A stretch of 64,000 nt of DNA from JBBSJZ01 sp041751935 (GCA_041751935.1 JBGSIA010000183.1:1-64000), one strand, 5' to 3'; positions 42,025-51,223 are shown, counted from the first letter of the stretch. Translations and numbers: made by a program. The notes: generated by a model from the sequence alone, not told the origin.

Positions 42025-43212
42025 TTAGCGATCAGTGAAGTCGAGGTTCCACCATCCATCATCCCATTCCAAGCTTACCCGGCGCCATCCCAAAGGCACT
42101 TGCGGATAGGGATAGAAGGGGCCAATGTACGGCCATGCCGATGGGCTGTACTGCTGGGGATAGGTCACGGCAGCATAGTTTGGGTATGCTGCGTAGCCAG
42201 GCCAAGCATAGTTAGGCAGATACGGCGAGTCGTAACGTGGTGCGGCTGCTCCACCACCATAGGGAGCCATTGGTACTGGTCCGCCAGAGACCGGCGCACC
42301 CATCATTGGAACTCCCCCCATACTCGCATTTTGTGCCGGGATCGGTTGTCCTGGCTGCATGCGATAAGGTGTGTTCATCGCTGGAACATTACCCGCTTCT
42401 GGGGCCAACGTCGGCTCGGGCAAACGAGTCAGCGTTGGTGCATCATTGGTTACGTTGATCGATTCGCGAACACCAACGACGCCTGGCACGTTACTGGCAA
42501 TCCGCAGGATTGAGTCTCGCTGTGACTCCGACGCGGCACGCCCCGTCAGTTCTACGATTCCGTCGCTGCTCTTCACGTCGACGCCAAAGCCACGGAGTTG
42601 TCCGCTTTGTTGCGCCCGCCCCAAAGCTGCGACAACGCTCTGGGTCACACTCTGATCATTGTTGGTGTGCGGTGAAGCTAGCTCCATTGCTGCCGCCGGC
42701 ATGACTTGGCCAGCCAACCCGTTGCTGGCGGTGACGACCCGGAACGACTCTCCGCTAGCAGGGCCAGCCGCCTGGGCTACGTCGCCGGTGTAAGTCGAGC
42801 GTACCGATTCCACTTTCGAAGTTAACGCTTGGCGAAGTGAAAAGTCTTCCGCCGCATCGGTCTGTGGTCGCTCCAGTCGAGCGACAGAAGCCTTGGGTTT
42901 GACGATTGAAGAATTGTCAGCGGCGATACCGGTGACAGTAACTTCGTCAAGAACCTTGGCAATGCCATCAATCCCAGCGGCTGATTCGAGCACGATCAGC
43001 CGTTGCTCTGGTTCTCGAACGCTACCTCGAAAGGAGACCACGCCGGAATCGACTTTCATGTCGAGCGTGAAGTCCTTCAAGGCACCGCTATCGCGATGTC
43101 CTTTGAGCCGTTTCATAATCTGTTCAGCGATTTCACGGTCACCACCCCAGGCCTGCATTGGCCCGAGCATCGCGATCGCGGCAATCGCCCATCCGAAATG
43201 TCTTAGTCGCAT
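42025..43212 (-). CDS. Exported protein with two BON domains
   Basis: About 395 residues with a signal peptide at residues 1-24 (MRLRHFGWAIAAIAMLGPMQ). Two BON domains are visible. The first, about 28-95, has DFTLDMKVDSGVVSFRGSV and LIVLESAAGIDGIAKVLDEV; the second, about 195-265, has FGVDVKSSDGIVELTGRAAS and VPGVVGVRESINVT. BON domains bind phospholipid or help hold the envelope, as in OsmY. The C-terminal 120 residues are rich in Pro, Gly, Tyr and Met and end in WDDGWWNLDF. The ATG at 43212 has GGGAGG upstream. The 274 bases upstream contain no gene. Confidence 0.85.
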   Translation of the reverse strand: MRLRHFGWAIAAIAMLGPMQAWGGDREIAEQIMKRLKGHRDSGALKDFTLDMKVDSGVVSFRGSVREPEQRLIVLESAAGIDGIAKVLDEVTVTGIAADNSSIVKPKASVARLERPQTDAAEDFSLRQALTSKVESVRSTYTGDVAQAAGPASGESFRVVTASNGLAGQVMPAAAMELASPHTNNDQSVTQSVVAALGRAQQSGQLRGFGVDVKSSDGIVELTGRAASESQRDSILRIASNVPGVVGVRESINVTNDAPTLTRLPEPTLAPEAGNVPAMNTPYRMQPGQPIPAQNASMGGVPMMGAPVSGGPVPMAPYGGGAAAPRYDSPYLPNYAWPGYAAYPNYAAVTYPQQYSPSAWPYIGPFYPYPQVPLGWRRVSLEWDDGWWNLDFTDR

Positions 43213-43486
43213 GGAATGCCTCCCTACAGTCCTGAATCGCTCCGGCGACATGCTTTCCGTGTGAAAGCTAGTTCGCGTAAAAGCCCAGCCGCTCCGTTTG
43301 CGGGCCAGGGGTCGTATCTGGTAGACGACTGATCTTTCACGTGGTTGTCGGACCGGTGTTGTTGGTTTTTTCGGCTATCCGAAGGCGCTCAAGGTAGGTT
43401 TTTTCCGATTTTATCGACTTTAGTTGTTCTAAGGCGCAAATCGGTCTTGCAAATACCCGATCCGCGCCGTCACTTCGACGAGCGAG

Positions 43487-43834
43487 TTACTTCAGAGAAC
43501 GCAGCGCTCTGACGATCGCTCCGAGTGTTAATAACCCGCCGACCACTGGCGCGATCACCAAAATCAATCGCGGTTGTGCTGCAATAGCACACAATGTTAG
43601 CACAATGATTCCCGCGATCCCCGGCGGTAACCATTGGGCTGGTCGGCGCAGCGATGGCCAGGCAATCCAAATCACACCCAGGACGATGCCGACTCTTAAG
43701 AGTGACATCGACGCGAACCCCATCGCACTGTCTCCCTCGCTGTACTTCAGCCACAATCCACCGGCAATCATCAGCACCGAAAATATCAGCGCCAGGGGTC
43801 GACGAGCATCGGGATTGGGACGCGTGTTGTTCAT
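43487..43834 (-). CDS. Small inner-membrane protein
   Basis: 115 residues with four predicted hydrophobic segments: ALIFSVLMIAGGLWL, LLRVGIVLGVIWIAW, GIAGIIVLTLCAIAA and LILVIAPVVGGLLTLGAIV. The N-terminus is short and basic. The ATG at 43834 has AGTAGG upstream; the longer frame to 44146 runs through the divergent phosphoesterase gene and is rejected. No family is recognised. It is divergent from the phosphoesterase gene. Confidence 0.7.
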   Translation of the reverse strand: MNNTRPNPDARRPLALIFSVLMIAGGLWLKYSEGDSAMGFASMSLLRVGIVLGVIWIAWPSLRRPAQWLPPGIAGIIVLTLCAIAAQPRLILVIAPVVGGLLTLGAIVRALRSLK

Positions 43835-43897
43835 AAGCAACCTACTGTAGATAATAACCGATGTTCGTGCTGCCCTCCCGATGTTGATTTGGTCAAT

Positions 43898-44497
43898 ATG
43901 AAACTGCTTTGCTTCAGCGATCTGCACCGCGACCAAGACGCCGCTCGCCGACTTGTGTGTGCCGCGAGAGAATGCGACGTCGTGATCGGCGCGGGTGATT
44001 TTGCGAATCGTCATCAAGGGCTCGCCGACACGCTCGATATTCTGGCAGAGCTCGAATTGCCTGCCATCCTCGTTCCTGGCAATGGCGAGACCGCCGAAGA
44101 GCTTATCGAGGCGGCCGCCCGATGGAAGTCGGCCCGCATCCTTCACGGCAACGGCTGTGAAATTTTAGGACAATCGTTTTGGGGCGTCGGTGGCGGTATT
44201 CCTGTGACGCCGTTTGGTGATTGGAGTTACGATTTCGACGAACAAGAGGCCGAAACCTTATTAGCGGGACTTGCCCAGTCCGCGATTCTTGTCGTGCATT
44301 CACCGCCCCTGGACACCGTCGATCACGACAGCAGCGGCCGAATTCGCGGTAGTGACGCCATCCGCCATGCCGTCTTGCGACAAAAGCCCAAACTCGTCGT
44401 TTGCGGCCATATTCACAGTGACTGGGGCCGTCAGGTCACTCTCGGGCCGACTCAGATTCTTAACGCTGGTCCAACTGGAATCGTCGTCGAACTCTGA
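43898..44497 (+). CDS. Calcineurin-like metallophosphoesterase
   Basis: About 199 residues. Metal-binding motifs of the family are in order: LLCFSDLHRD (D-x-H), VVIGAGDFAN (GD), LVPGNGETAE (GNxE, in place of GNHD), VVHSPPLDTVDHD and CGHIHSDWG (GHxH), then NAGPTG. The GNGE variant is seen in single-domain phosphodiesterases of unknown substrate. It has no signal peptide, so it acts in the cytoplasm. ATG 43898 is preferred to the TTG three codons earlier. It precedes moaC in the same direction but with a 106-base gap. Confidence 0.88.
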   Translation: MKLLCFSDLHRDQDAARRLVCAARECDVVIGAGDFANRHQGLADTLDILAELELPAILVPGNGETAEELIEAAARWKSARILHGNGCEILGQSFWGVGGGIPVTPFGDWSYDFDEQEAETLLAGLAQSAILVVHSPPLDTVDHDSSGRIRGSDAIRHAVLRQKPKLVVCGHIHSDWGRQVTLGPTQILNAGPTGIVVEL

Positions 44498-44603
44498 AGC
44501 CTATCCGAACTCTAAGCCTAACGGCGAATAACTCTTCGTCCGGTGTTCTTCGCCGTTTCTCATGGGCTCGCGGTTCCGACAGTGTTTATTTATCTTGGCA
44601 CCC

Positions 44604-45113
44604 ATGACAAGTTCCTCCCACTTTGATCCTTCGGGCCACGCCCAGATGGTCGACGTGTCCACCAAGGTTCCGAGCGTGCGGATCGCTACGGCGCGCAGCC
44701 GAATCCGCATGCTGTCGACGACGGCGGAGATGATTCGCAGTGGCACGTGTTCCAAAGGCGACATCTTGAGTGTGGCTCGGCTGGCAGCGATCGGGGCGAC
44801 GAAACTGACCAGTCAACTCATTCCGTTGTGCCACGCGATACCCATCGAAGCCGTCACCGTTGAGTTCCGCGGCCCGGAACCGGTCGACGCCACCTTTGCC
44901 GAATTGGAGTGTCGTGTCAGCGTCAAAACCACGGCCAAAACAGGAGTTGAGATGGAAGCGTTGACGGCAGCCTCCGTGGCCTGCCTAACTGTCTACGACA
45001 TGGTGAAATCGGTGGACCGCGGCATGACCATCTCCGCCATTGAATTGATCGAGAAAAGCGGCGGGAAATCAGGCTCATTCGACCGCGAAAACCAAATTAG
45101 CGGTAAGACTTGA
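44604..45113 (+). CDS. moaC: Cyclic pyranopterin monophosphate synthase
   Basis: A 169-residue enzyme of molybdenum cofactor synthesis. MoaC rearranges the MoaA product into cPMP in the cytoplasm. Characteristic blocks are QMVDVSTKVPSVRIATA, KGDILSVARLAAIGATKLTS, LIPLCHAIPIEAVTVEF with the catalytic histidine, and KTGVEMEALTAASVACLTVYD followed by MVKSVDRGM with a catalytic lysine. The ATG at 44604 gives the standard length. MoaA and other moa genes are not adjacent. A strong small hairpin lies between this gene and the next. Confidence 0.95.
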   Translation: MTSSSHFDPSGHAQMVDVSTKVPSVRIATARSRIRMLSTTAEMIRSGTCSKGDILSVARLAAIGATKLTSQLIPLCHAIPIEAVTVEFRGPEPVDATFAELECRVSVKTTAKTGVEMEALTAASVACLTVYDMVKSVDRGMTISAIELIEKSGGKSGSFDRENQISGKT

Positions 45114-45168
45114 CCGTCCGGTTGCCAGATTTTCGGAAACCGGTCCGTTACCGTGAGGCATCCCGGTG

Positions 45169-45188
45169 CGGTTCCCATGTGGGAACCG
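45169..45188 (+). repeat. Perfect 8-bp hairpin before the polyprenyl synthase gene
   Basis: CGGTTCCC-ATGT-GGGAACCG is a perfect stem with a 4-base loop, ending 19 bases before the ATG at 45208. It could end the moaC transcript without a U-run or fold over the ribosome binding region of the synthase. No other signal is visible in this gap. Confidence 0.45.
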
Positions 45189-45207
45189 ATAACTGCGAGT
45201 GGCAACG

Positions 45208-46275
45208 ATGAAACTGAATTCTATGACGGATAACAGCCTGAATACGACAACCGTGTTGCGTGGTCGAAAAACAGTGCACCAACCGCTTGAGCCCGAGGAC
45301 CACGCGGGCACTCGCTTCCGGTTGCTTTACGCAGGGGTGGCCGACGAACTGCGGCAAGTCGAAGCTCGATTTCGTCGCGAACTGGACTCGCCCCACCAGT
45401 CGCTACGTCCGCTGCTCATGCATGGGACTCAATTGGGCGGTAAACGGCTTCGGCCAGCACTCGTCCTGCTCGCGGCAAAGGTTTGTGGTTCCGTTACCCT
45501 CGACCATATAGTACTCGGCACCGTCATCGAGATGGTACATACTGCCACACTTGTGCACGATGATGTGCTTGATGGAGCAGACATGCGTCGTCACACGCCA
45601 ACCATCAACTGTCGCTACGACAATCACACCAGCATTTTGCTCGGAGACTATTTGTTTGCTCAAAGTTTTCGGTTGGCGGCGACATTGTCCTCAACTCGAG
45701 CTTGCCAAATGATTGGCGAAGCGGCACGTCGAGTCTGTGAGGGAGAATTGCGACAAGTCTTGTATCGCAATGATCTCGCTCTGGACGAGTCGACATACCT
45801 ACAACTCCTTAGTGACAAGACAGCCGAATTGTGTTCCGTCGCGTGCTCCCTTGGTGCTGAGTACGCCGCTGCAAGTGAAGCAAAAATCGCGGCATTTGAG
45901 GCATTTGGTCGCTTCCTGGGGATCGCGTTCCAGCTTGCCGACGACTATTTAGATTTCTGGGGCGACGATCAGCAAATCGGCAAGACGCTCGGTACGGACT
46001 TGTTGCAAGGTAAGATGACCTTGCCGATCTTGCGATTGCTTGATCAAGCATCGCCAAGTCAGCGTCAATTGCTAGTCAGTATTTTGCAGGGACCTAGCGA
46101 ACAGCGGTTCCAGCATCTGCAACCGTACCTGCGGCGGAGTGACGCGGAATCGTATACCCGAGAGATGGCGACTCGATATCAGCGGCTAGCCATTGAGTCA
46201 CTCGATGGCTTCGATCACTCGACATCCAAGGATGCTTTGATCAGCTTGGCGGAACTCGCTGTCACGCGAATTTAA
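45208..46275 (+). CDS. Polyprenyl diphosphate synthase
   Basis: About 355 residues. This all-helical trans-prenyltransferase condenses isopentenyl diphosphate onto allylic diphosphates. GGKRLRPALVLLAAKVCG near residue 80, the first aspartate motif in TLVHDDVLDGADMRR (DDxxD) and the second in FQLADDYLDFWGDDQQIGKT (DDxxD) are intact. Alanine and serine before the first motif (TATLVHDD) suggest a long-chain product, fitting the side chain of menaquinone used by the UbiA enzyme at 1276-2178. Exact chain length cannot be read. GTG 45199 and ATG 45223 are other possible starts. Confidence 0.9.
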   Translation: MKLNSMTDNSLNTTTVLRGRKTVHQPLEPEDHAGTRFRLLYAGVADELRQVEARFRRELDSPHQSLRPLLMHGTQLGGKRLRPALVLLAAKVCGSVTLDHIVLGTVIEMVHTATLVHDDVLDGADMRRHTPTINCRYDNHTSILLGDYLFAQSFRLAATLSSTRACQMIGEAARRVCEGELRQVLYRNDLALDESTYLQLLSDKTAELCSVACSLGAEYAAASEAKIAAFEAFGRFLGIAFQLADDYLDFWGDDQQIGKTLGTDLLQGKMTLPILRLLDQASPSQRQLLVSILQGPSEQRFQHLQPYLRRSDAESYTREMATRYQRLAIESLDGFDHSTSKDALISLAELAVTRI

Positions 46276-46345
46276 TCTCTTCGACACTTTATGCTTGGGA
46301 ACTCCATGTTCGGTAGCTCACTCGTTCAATCGATGGGTGCTTCTT

Positions 46346-47104
46346 CTATTGATCGACTCGATTGCCAGCGGCATCGAACGACGCTTCGTAGCTGACGCTG
46401 GATAAGTAATCCGAGAGCGTGATGTATTCCCGAACCGGAAGCTCGTGTTTGATTGTGTCCACGGCTGATTGCATCAATTGCACCATGCGTTGAACGCGTC
46501 GAGCGTCCTCGCCTCTGTAACGCTGGCCTGGGTCCGAACGTTTCGCAAACGTCTCGTTGATCAATCTCGTATAAGGCAATAACACCTTATCGTCAAGCGG
46601 ATCGGGCCAATAGATCTTTCCGTTTTTGGCATCGAATTCCTGACTGGTCAATCGATCAGGAGCCTTTTCTTTTGCAATCCGTTTGGCATCTTCAAGGCTT
46701 ACCGTATGTCGCTTATCGGCGACCTTTTGATCCCGGTAGTCCCGCATCTCGTAGTAAGACTCAATCCTTTCACGTTGGTTCTCTAAATAGGCGTCGATCG
46801 CCTTTTGCAGATTGATCGCCGATAAAGATTCAAAGTAGGTGCGTCGTCCGCGACTTCTCTCCAGCGCACCCAGCCCACGCAGATTGGAGCTTTCGACGGT
46901 GCCCACATCATCGCCAGCGTCGATATTGATACCGCTTCCCAGATCAGCGATGGCGGCTCCGGAGTCACTTGTCTCTTGTTGTGGTGCTTCTTGCTGCGGG
47001 GTGCCCTCATCCGCACGCACGATCATCCCCATGCTGATCCATAGCGCGACACCCAGCGCGAGGTAAGCTACGAGTTCAACAACACGGTTCTGTGGACGAT
47101 GCAT
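46346..47104 (-). CDS. Exported hypothetical protein
   Basis: About 252 residues. A hydrophobic N-terminal segment (LVAYLALGVALWISMGMIV) followed by RADEG looks like a signal peptide or anchor. A Gln/Glu/Asp-rich linker leads to a helical, charged region (LQKAIDAYLENQRERIESYY, YRDQKVADKR), then a compact domain with IYWPDPLDDKVLLPYTRLIN and a conserved-looking HELPVREYITLSDYLSSV near the end. I recognise no family; proteins of this style occur in planctomycetes. The ATG at 47104 has GGAGATAA upstream. It is divergent from the second Tat oxidoreductase gene. Confidence 0.7.
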   Translation of the reverse strand: MHRPQNRVVELVAYLALGVALWISMGMIVRADEGTPQQEAPQQETSDSGAAIADLGSGINIDAGDDVGTVESSNLRGLGALERSRGRRTYFESLSAINLQKAIDAYLENQRERIESYYEMRDYRDQKVADKRHTVSLEDAKRIAKEKAPDRLTSQEFDAKNGKIYWPDPLDDKVLLPYTRLINETFAKRSDPGQRYRGEDARRVQRMVQLMQSAVDTIKHELPVREYITLSDYLSSVSYEASFDAAGNRVDQ

Positions 47105-47310
47105 CGTAATTATCTCCAGAGTCAGCGGCAAAGTTGTGGTGACGGAGCCACCAGTGACCCTATCCCCAACATCAACCATGCCAAACGTGCAAGTTGCGTA
47201 CCCGAAATGCGATCCAGAGATGAAATAAGGTTGTGGTTCCACGCCAGCAAACCGATTACATTGGCGGTTTCGCCTCTTGATAACACGCCCACCTTCTTGG
47301 AATCCCGCTC

Positions 47311-48837
47311 ATGAGTCACTCGATTTCCCGTCGCCAGTTCAACGCCCTCACCGCGGCTGCGGCTGCGGCAGGAGTGTTTTCGACCACCAGTCGCGTTCGA
47401 GCTGCTGGTCCAAACGAAAAGTTTGGTTTAGCTGTTGTGGGTGTTAACGGTCGCGGGATGTCGCACGTCAATGGATTTGGCAGCAACGACAATGTCGAGA
47501 TTCGAGCGATTGTCGACATCGACGAGAAAGTCGGAGGTCAGCGCGCCAGCCAGATCGCCGAGAAGTATGGAGCACGCCCAGCGGTGTATCGCGACCTGAG
47601 AGAAGCGTTGGACTCGACGGAGATCGATATCGTGAGCTGTGCCACCCCCAATCACTGGCACGCACTGTGTGGGATCTGGGCGATGCAGGCTGGAAAGGAC
47701 GTCTATATCGAGAAGCCGATTTGTCACAATATCCATGAAGGCTTGGCGCTGATTGCCGCTGCTAATAAGTACAAGAAGATGGTGCAAACCGGAACTCAGT
47801 GTCGCAGCAGTGAAGCATGTATCGATGCCGTGAAGTTCATCGCTGAGGGCGGTATCGGTGAAGTTAATTTTGCACGCGGCTTATGTTACAAGCGTCGCAA
47901 GTCGATCGGCGCGTTGGGCGACTATCCCATTCCTCCAAGCGTTGACTTTGATTTGTGGAGCGGCCCAGCAACGTTGACTGATCCCAAAGTCACGCGACAA
48001 CAGTTTCACTATGATTGGCACTGGCAACGCCACTACGGCAATGGCGACCTGGGAAACCAAGGTCCGCATCAAACCGATGTCGCTCGATGGGGATTGGGGC
48101 TGAATCGACAGCCCAACAACGTGATCACCTACGGTGGTCGGCTGGGCTACCAAGCCGAACGCAAAGACACCAGCTACGTCGACGCCGGAGACACGGCGAA
48201 TACCGAAGTCTCGATCTACGACTACGGTGACAAGTGCATCGTCTTTGAAACGCGCGGCTTGAGTGTGGATGAATCCGCCGACGAGCAGCTCAACAAGCTA
48301 TTCAACAGCACTTCGGGTAATAAGATTGGTGTTGTGTTCTATGGCAGCGAAGGCTACCTGGTGCAAACAAGTTACGGGCATTGCGCCGCCTACGATCTCG
48401 ACATGAAGTTGATCAAAGAATTCAAAATGAAGGGTGACCTGGACGCGATCCATATGGGGAACTTCGTTGACGCGTGCAAATCTCGCGACGCATCAACGCT
48501 CAACGCCGACGCGCGAACCGGTCATCTGTCCGCTGCGGTCAGCCACCTGGGCAATATCTCGTACTATCTCGGTGAGTCCAGCAAGGTCTCGCCGGCAGAG
48601 TTGTCCAAGGCGCTTGCTGGTGTGAAGAGTCTCGACGACAACCAAGCGACACTCGAGCGAACACTACAGCACCTCAAAGATAATGGTGTCGATCCTGAGA
48701 AGACGCCGCTGTCGCTCGGTCCGCACTTGGCGTTTGACACAGAAGCTGAGCGGTTCGTTGATAACGATGATGCGAATGTGTTGCTCAGTCGTGATTATCG
48801 TGAAGGGTTTGTCGTGCCCGCTGTCGATTCGGTATAA
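47311..48837 (+). CDS. Tat-exported Gfo/Idh/MocA family oxidoreductase
   Basis: 508 residues with a twin-arginine signal at the very N-terminus (SRRQFNALTAAAAAAGVFST). The Rossmann motif is LAVVGVNGRGMSHVNGF near residue 38, and GKDVYIEKPICHN carries the family lysine near 130. The C-terminal part has GDLGNQGPHQTDVARWGLG, which replaces the usual HxxD-containing strand. It is a different subgroup from the 26607 gene, with a longer C-terminal region (LERTLQHLKDNGVDPEKTPL). Probably a periplasmic sugar or inositol oxidoreductase; substrate unknown. Confidence 0.88.
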   Translation: MSHSISRRQFNALTAAAAAAGVFSTTSRVRAAGPNEKFGLAVVGVNGRGMSHVNGFGSNDNVEIRAIVDIDEKVGGQRASQIAEKYGARPAVYRDLREALDSTEIDIVSCATPNHWHALCGIWAMQAGKDVYIEKPICHNIHEGLALIAAANKYKKMVQTGTQCRSSEACIDAVKFIAEGGIGEVNFARGLCYKRRKSIGALGDYPIPPSVDFDLWSGPATLTDPKVTRQQFHYDWHWQRHYGNGDLGNQGPHQTDVARWGLGLNRQPNNVITYGGRLGYQAERKDTSYVDAGDTANTEVSIYDYGDKCIVFETRGLSVDESADEQLNKLFNSTSGNKIGVVFYGSEGYLVQTSYGHCAAYDLDMKLIKEFKMKGDLDAIHMGNFVDACKSRDASTLNADARTGHLSAAVSHLGNISYYLGESSKVSPAELSKALAGVKSLDDNQATLERTLQHLKDNGVDPEKTPLSLGPHLAFDTEAERFVDNDDANVLLSRDYREGFVVPAVDSV

Positions 48838-48890
48838 CCTCGGTATCCAACGACTGCATTCTGTCGGTGGTCCCTGCCAAGGTTTTGTCC

Positions 48891-49784
48891 ATGAAGATCA
48901 AATGTCCCGCCTGCAGCACAATGCTGCAGGCTCCCGATTCGGCCGCCGGCAAAGTCATCCAGTGCCAATGTGGCAAGCAACTACGTTTGCCCGCTGCGCC
49001 CGCAACTGCTCGTGCCGTCCCGCAACCAATGGCAGCGGGCCAGCCTCGTCCGGCGGTTCCAGCGCCAACGCGACCGCCCGGTCCAACCGCGAATCCGTTC
49101 GGTCTGGATAATTCAGCGTTTGATGACCTGACGACCGATGATATGAAACCGATTCGCGGTGTCGCAGCGGTTGCACCGGCCACGGCCAAAACTTCTCATG
49201 CGGGCGCCGCAGCCCTAAAGCAATATGCATCCCCGGGGGATGTCGGTTCAAACGCTACGCCAGGCCAACGCCCGGGAACATTGACCTTTCTTGGCGTAAT
49301 CAATGCGATTTGGACTGTCCTTTATTTCTTTGGTGTATTGCTTTTGTTTGGTATTTCAGTGATCGCCGCAAATGAAATTGAGGCTGAAGATCTTGCGGAA
49401 GCTCCTGAAGCGGTCGCATGGTGGGGGCTCATTGTATTCAGCGCCGTGTTCCTGATGCTCAGCTCGCTGGCTATCTCGGTGTCGTGTTTCGTCTCTAAGA
49501 CGATTTGTTGGTACATTGTCATCGCTGGATACGCCTTCTTCTTTGCTGATCGAATCATGGGCCTTGTGGGTGAGTTTCGCGGCGAAGAAGTCGACATCAA
49601 ATCCGTCGTGCAGGCAATCATTGGTTTGATCGTCGGTGGGTTGTTTTGGGCCTACCTGCACGGTGATGAGTCACGCGCATTTTATCGAATTCCGAAATCA
49701 AAACTGAAACTGGCGATCGCGCCCAATGCCGTCGGTTTCCTCGTCGGAATCGGCTTGAGAGCCGCTGTCGTTTTCATGGTTTAA
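48891..49784 (+). CDS. Zinc-ribbon membrane protein
   Basis: About 297 residues. The N-terminus is a zinc ribbon (MKIKCPACSTMLQAPDSAAG with CxxC, then IQCQCGKQL with CxC). A Pro/Ala-rich linker follows to about residue 130. Four or five hydrophobic segments fill the C-terminal half (NAIWTVLYFFGVLLLFGIS, WWGLIVFSAVFLMLSSLAIS, ICWYIVIAGYAFFFADRI, AIIGLIVGGLFWAYLHG). This ribbon-plus-membrane layout is common in planctomycetes and has no known function. The ATG at 48891 sits directly before the zinc-ribbon motif. Confidence 0.78.
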   Translation: MKIKCPACSTMLQAPDSAAGKVIQCQCGKQLRLPAAPATARAVPQPMAAGQPRPAVPAPTRPPGPTANPFGLDNSAFDDLTTDDMKPIRGVAAVAPATAKTSHAGAAALKQYASPGDVGSNATPGQRPGTLTFLGVINAIWTVLYFFGVLLLFGISVIAANEIEAEDLAEAPEAVAWWGLIVFSAVFLMLSSLAISVSCFVSKTICWYIVIAGYAFFFADRIMGLVGEFRGEEVDIKSVVQAIIGLIVGGLFWAYLHGDESRAFYRIPKSKLKLAIAPNAVGFLVGIGLRAAVVFMV

Positions 49785-49812
49785 CGTTAGGTTTAAATTT
49801 GAGCCGCGGCAA

Positions 49813-49858
49813 CCTGCCCGCGTAATTGGCAGGCCCTAGTTTGGGCGAGTTGTATTTT
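49813..49858. repeat. Hairpin with CGAGTTGTATTT tail before the aldose epimerase gene
   Basis: CCTGCC (49813-49818) pairs perfectly with GGCAGG (49828-49833), followed by CCCTAGTTTGGGCGAGTTGTATTTT. It resembles the element at 37344-37387, and 43303-43320 shares a weaker GGGCCAGGGGTCGTAT. Possibly a dispersed intergenic palindrome. Confidence 0.4.
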
Positions 49859-49884
49859 CTGTCGCAGTGCTTGGAATAATTTGA

Positions 49885-50895
49885 ATGATGTTTCGCACGA
49901 CTGCTGTAATGTTGGCACTTTGCGTTCATTTGCCGTCGATCGAGGCTGGTGAAATATTTGTCAACTTAGAGTCGGGAAGAAGAGTTTACACGGCGCAGCA
50001 AGACAGTACGGTTGTGAAGTTTGTTCCTGAGGCAGGTGCGAATGTGTATTCGATTCAAGTCGATGACGTTGAATACTTGCGTCAACCGGAGTCGCTCGAT
50101 CTGTTACCTGGCGTTGGTTATGGCAATCCCGTGCTCTATCCGACTCCGAATCGTGTACGGGATGGGTCGTTTGTGTTCGATGGCAAAACAGTGCAATTCA
50201 AGTCTAACTCGGGAACAAACTTTATCCATGGATTGGTCAATCGTCATGCCTGGGAGCACGTCAGTTCGAGTACGGATGCATTGAGCGCGTCGATCACTTG
50301 CAAAGCGGATTTTCGCGAAGGAACTTCTCTCCATTCAAGCTTTCCGTTCCCGCATCAACTGTTTCTGACAATCACCGTAACCAAGGACACAGTACGATGG
50401 ACTTACAAAGTTGATAATACTGGTTCACACACTGCCGTGCCGTTTGGTTTTGCCCTGCATCCCTACTTCGTCTATCAAGGCTCGCGAGACCAAACGTTCC
50501 TGAAAATTCCCGCTTCGCATTGGATGAAAGCTGACAAACAGTTGCCGTCCGGCGAACTAGTTCCCGCTGACAAGCTTGAATACCCGTTGGGAGAATTCAT
50601 GTCACTTCAAGGCACAACCTTCGATGACGTTTTTTGGGGTATTCAGCCCGCGACTCCAACAGTCATCGAGTTTCGTGACCTGAATCAAAGGGTGAAGATT
50701 TTGGCATCTTCAGCATTCACGCACTTAGTCGTTTGGACACCGGACCGTCCCTACTTCGGTATCGAGAGCCAAACCTGCAGCACCGATGCTCACAATTTGC
50801 ATGCTGCAGGGAAGACGGAAGCGGCGCACTTGCAGATTTGCCCGCCCGGTGAATCAATGTCCGGTTGGGTCGAATACCAATTTGGCGTCAAATAG
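49885..50895 (+). CDS. Exported aldose 1-epimerase family protein
   Basis: A 336-residue galactose-mutarotase-like beta-sandwich with a signal peptide (MMFRTTAVMLALCVHLPSI, cleaved near residue 21), so it acts outside the cytoplasm. Family features are GVGYGNPVLYPTPNRVRDG near residue 75, NFIHGLVNRHAWE with a catalytic histidine, FGFALHPYFVYQGS with the second histidine, LVVWTPDRPYFGIES with the catalytic glutamate, and a late CPPGES. Export is unusual for this family and suggests work on polysaccharide breakdown products in the periplasm. The hairpin element at 49813 lies in its leader. Confidence 0.88.
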   Translation: MMFRTTAVMLALCVHLPSIEAGEIFVNLESGRRVYTAQQDSTVVKFVPEAGANVYSIQVDDVEYLRQPESLDLLPGVGYGNPVLYPTPNRVRDGSFVFDGKTVQFKSNSGTNFIHGLVNRHAWEHVSSSTDALSASITCKADFREGTSLHSSFPFPHQLFLTITVTKDTVRWTYKVDNTGSHTAVPFGFALHPYFVYQGSRDQTFLKIPASHWMKADKQLPSGELVPADKLEYPLGEFMSLQGTTFDDVFWGIQPATPTVIEFRDLNQRVKILASSAFTHLVVWTPDRPYFGIESQTCSTDAHNLHAAGKTEAAHLQICPPGESMSGWVEYQFGVK

Positions 50896-51223
50896 AGGGT
50901 TCTGGAGCCAGCTGTTGACTAGTCAAAACAAAGCGGGTCAGTGAGAGATCCCTGCCCCCAGAGATCTCTCACCAACCACGCATTGCCCGTAGGGATAAAA
51001 TGTTTTATCCAAGCCCTCGTCGATACCAAAGGGATACGACCGATTTGCAGCCATGAGTATTATGAAGCCATCCATGGCCGATTCCTGCGTCCCTGCGAGC
51101 AACGCTCCCTCGTTGGTATTGCTAGTATCGACCCCAATCAGCCGATAAAATATAAGGGAATTCATCCAATTCCGTCCGCCAAATCGTTGGTCGGCGCATT
51201 TTTAATTGACTGGAACGACCAGC
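50896..51223. other. Intergenic region with two palindromes
   Basis: TTGACTAGTCAA at 50915-50926 is a perfect 12-base palindrome. GTGAGAGATC (50941-50950) pairs perfectly with GATCTCTCAC (50963-50972) around a 12-base loop. They lie 20 to 75 bases after the epimerase stop and could end its mRNA or bind a regulator of the downstream LuxR gene. The remaining bases contain short open frames on both strands without recognisable content, which I do not call. Confidence 0.5.

Noticed and set aside
43835..44146. N-terminal extension of the small membrane protein gene
   Set aside because: It runs antisense through the phosphoesterase coding region and adds no domain; the ATG at 43834 is adequate.
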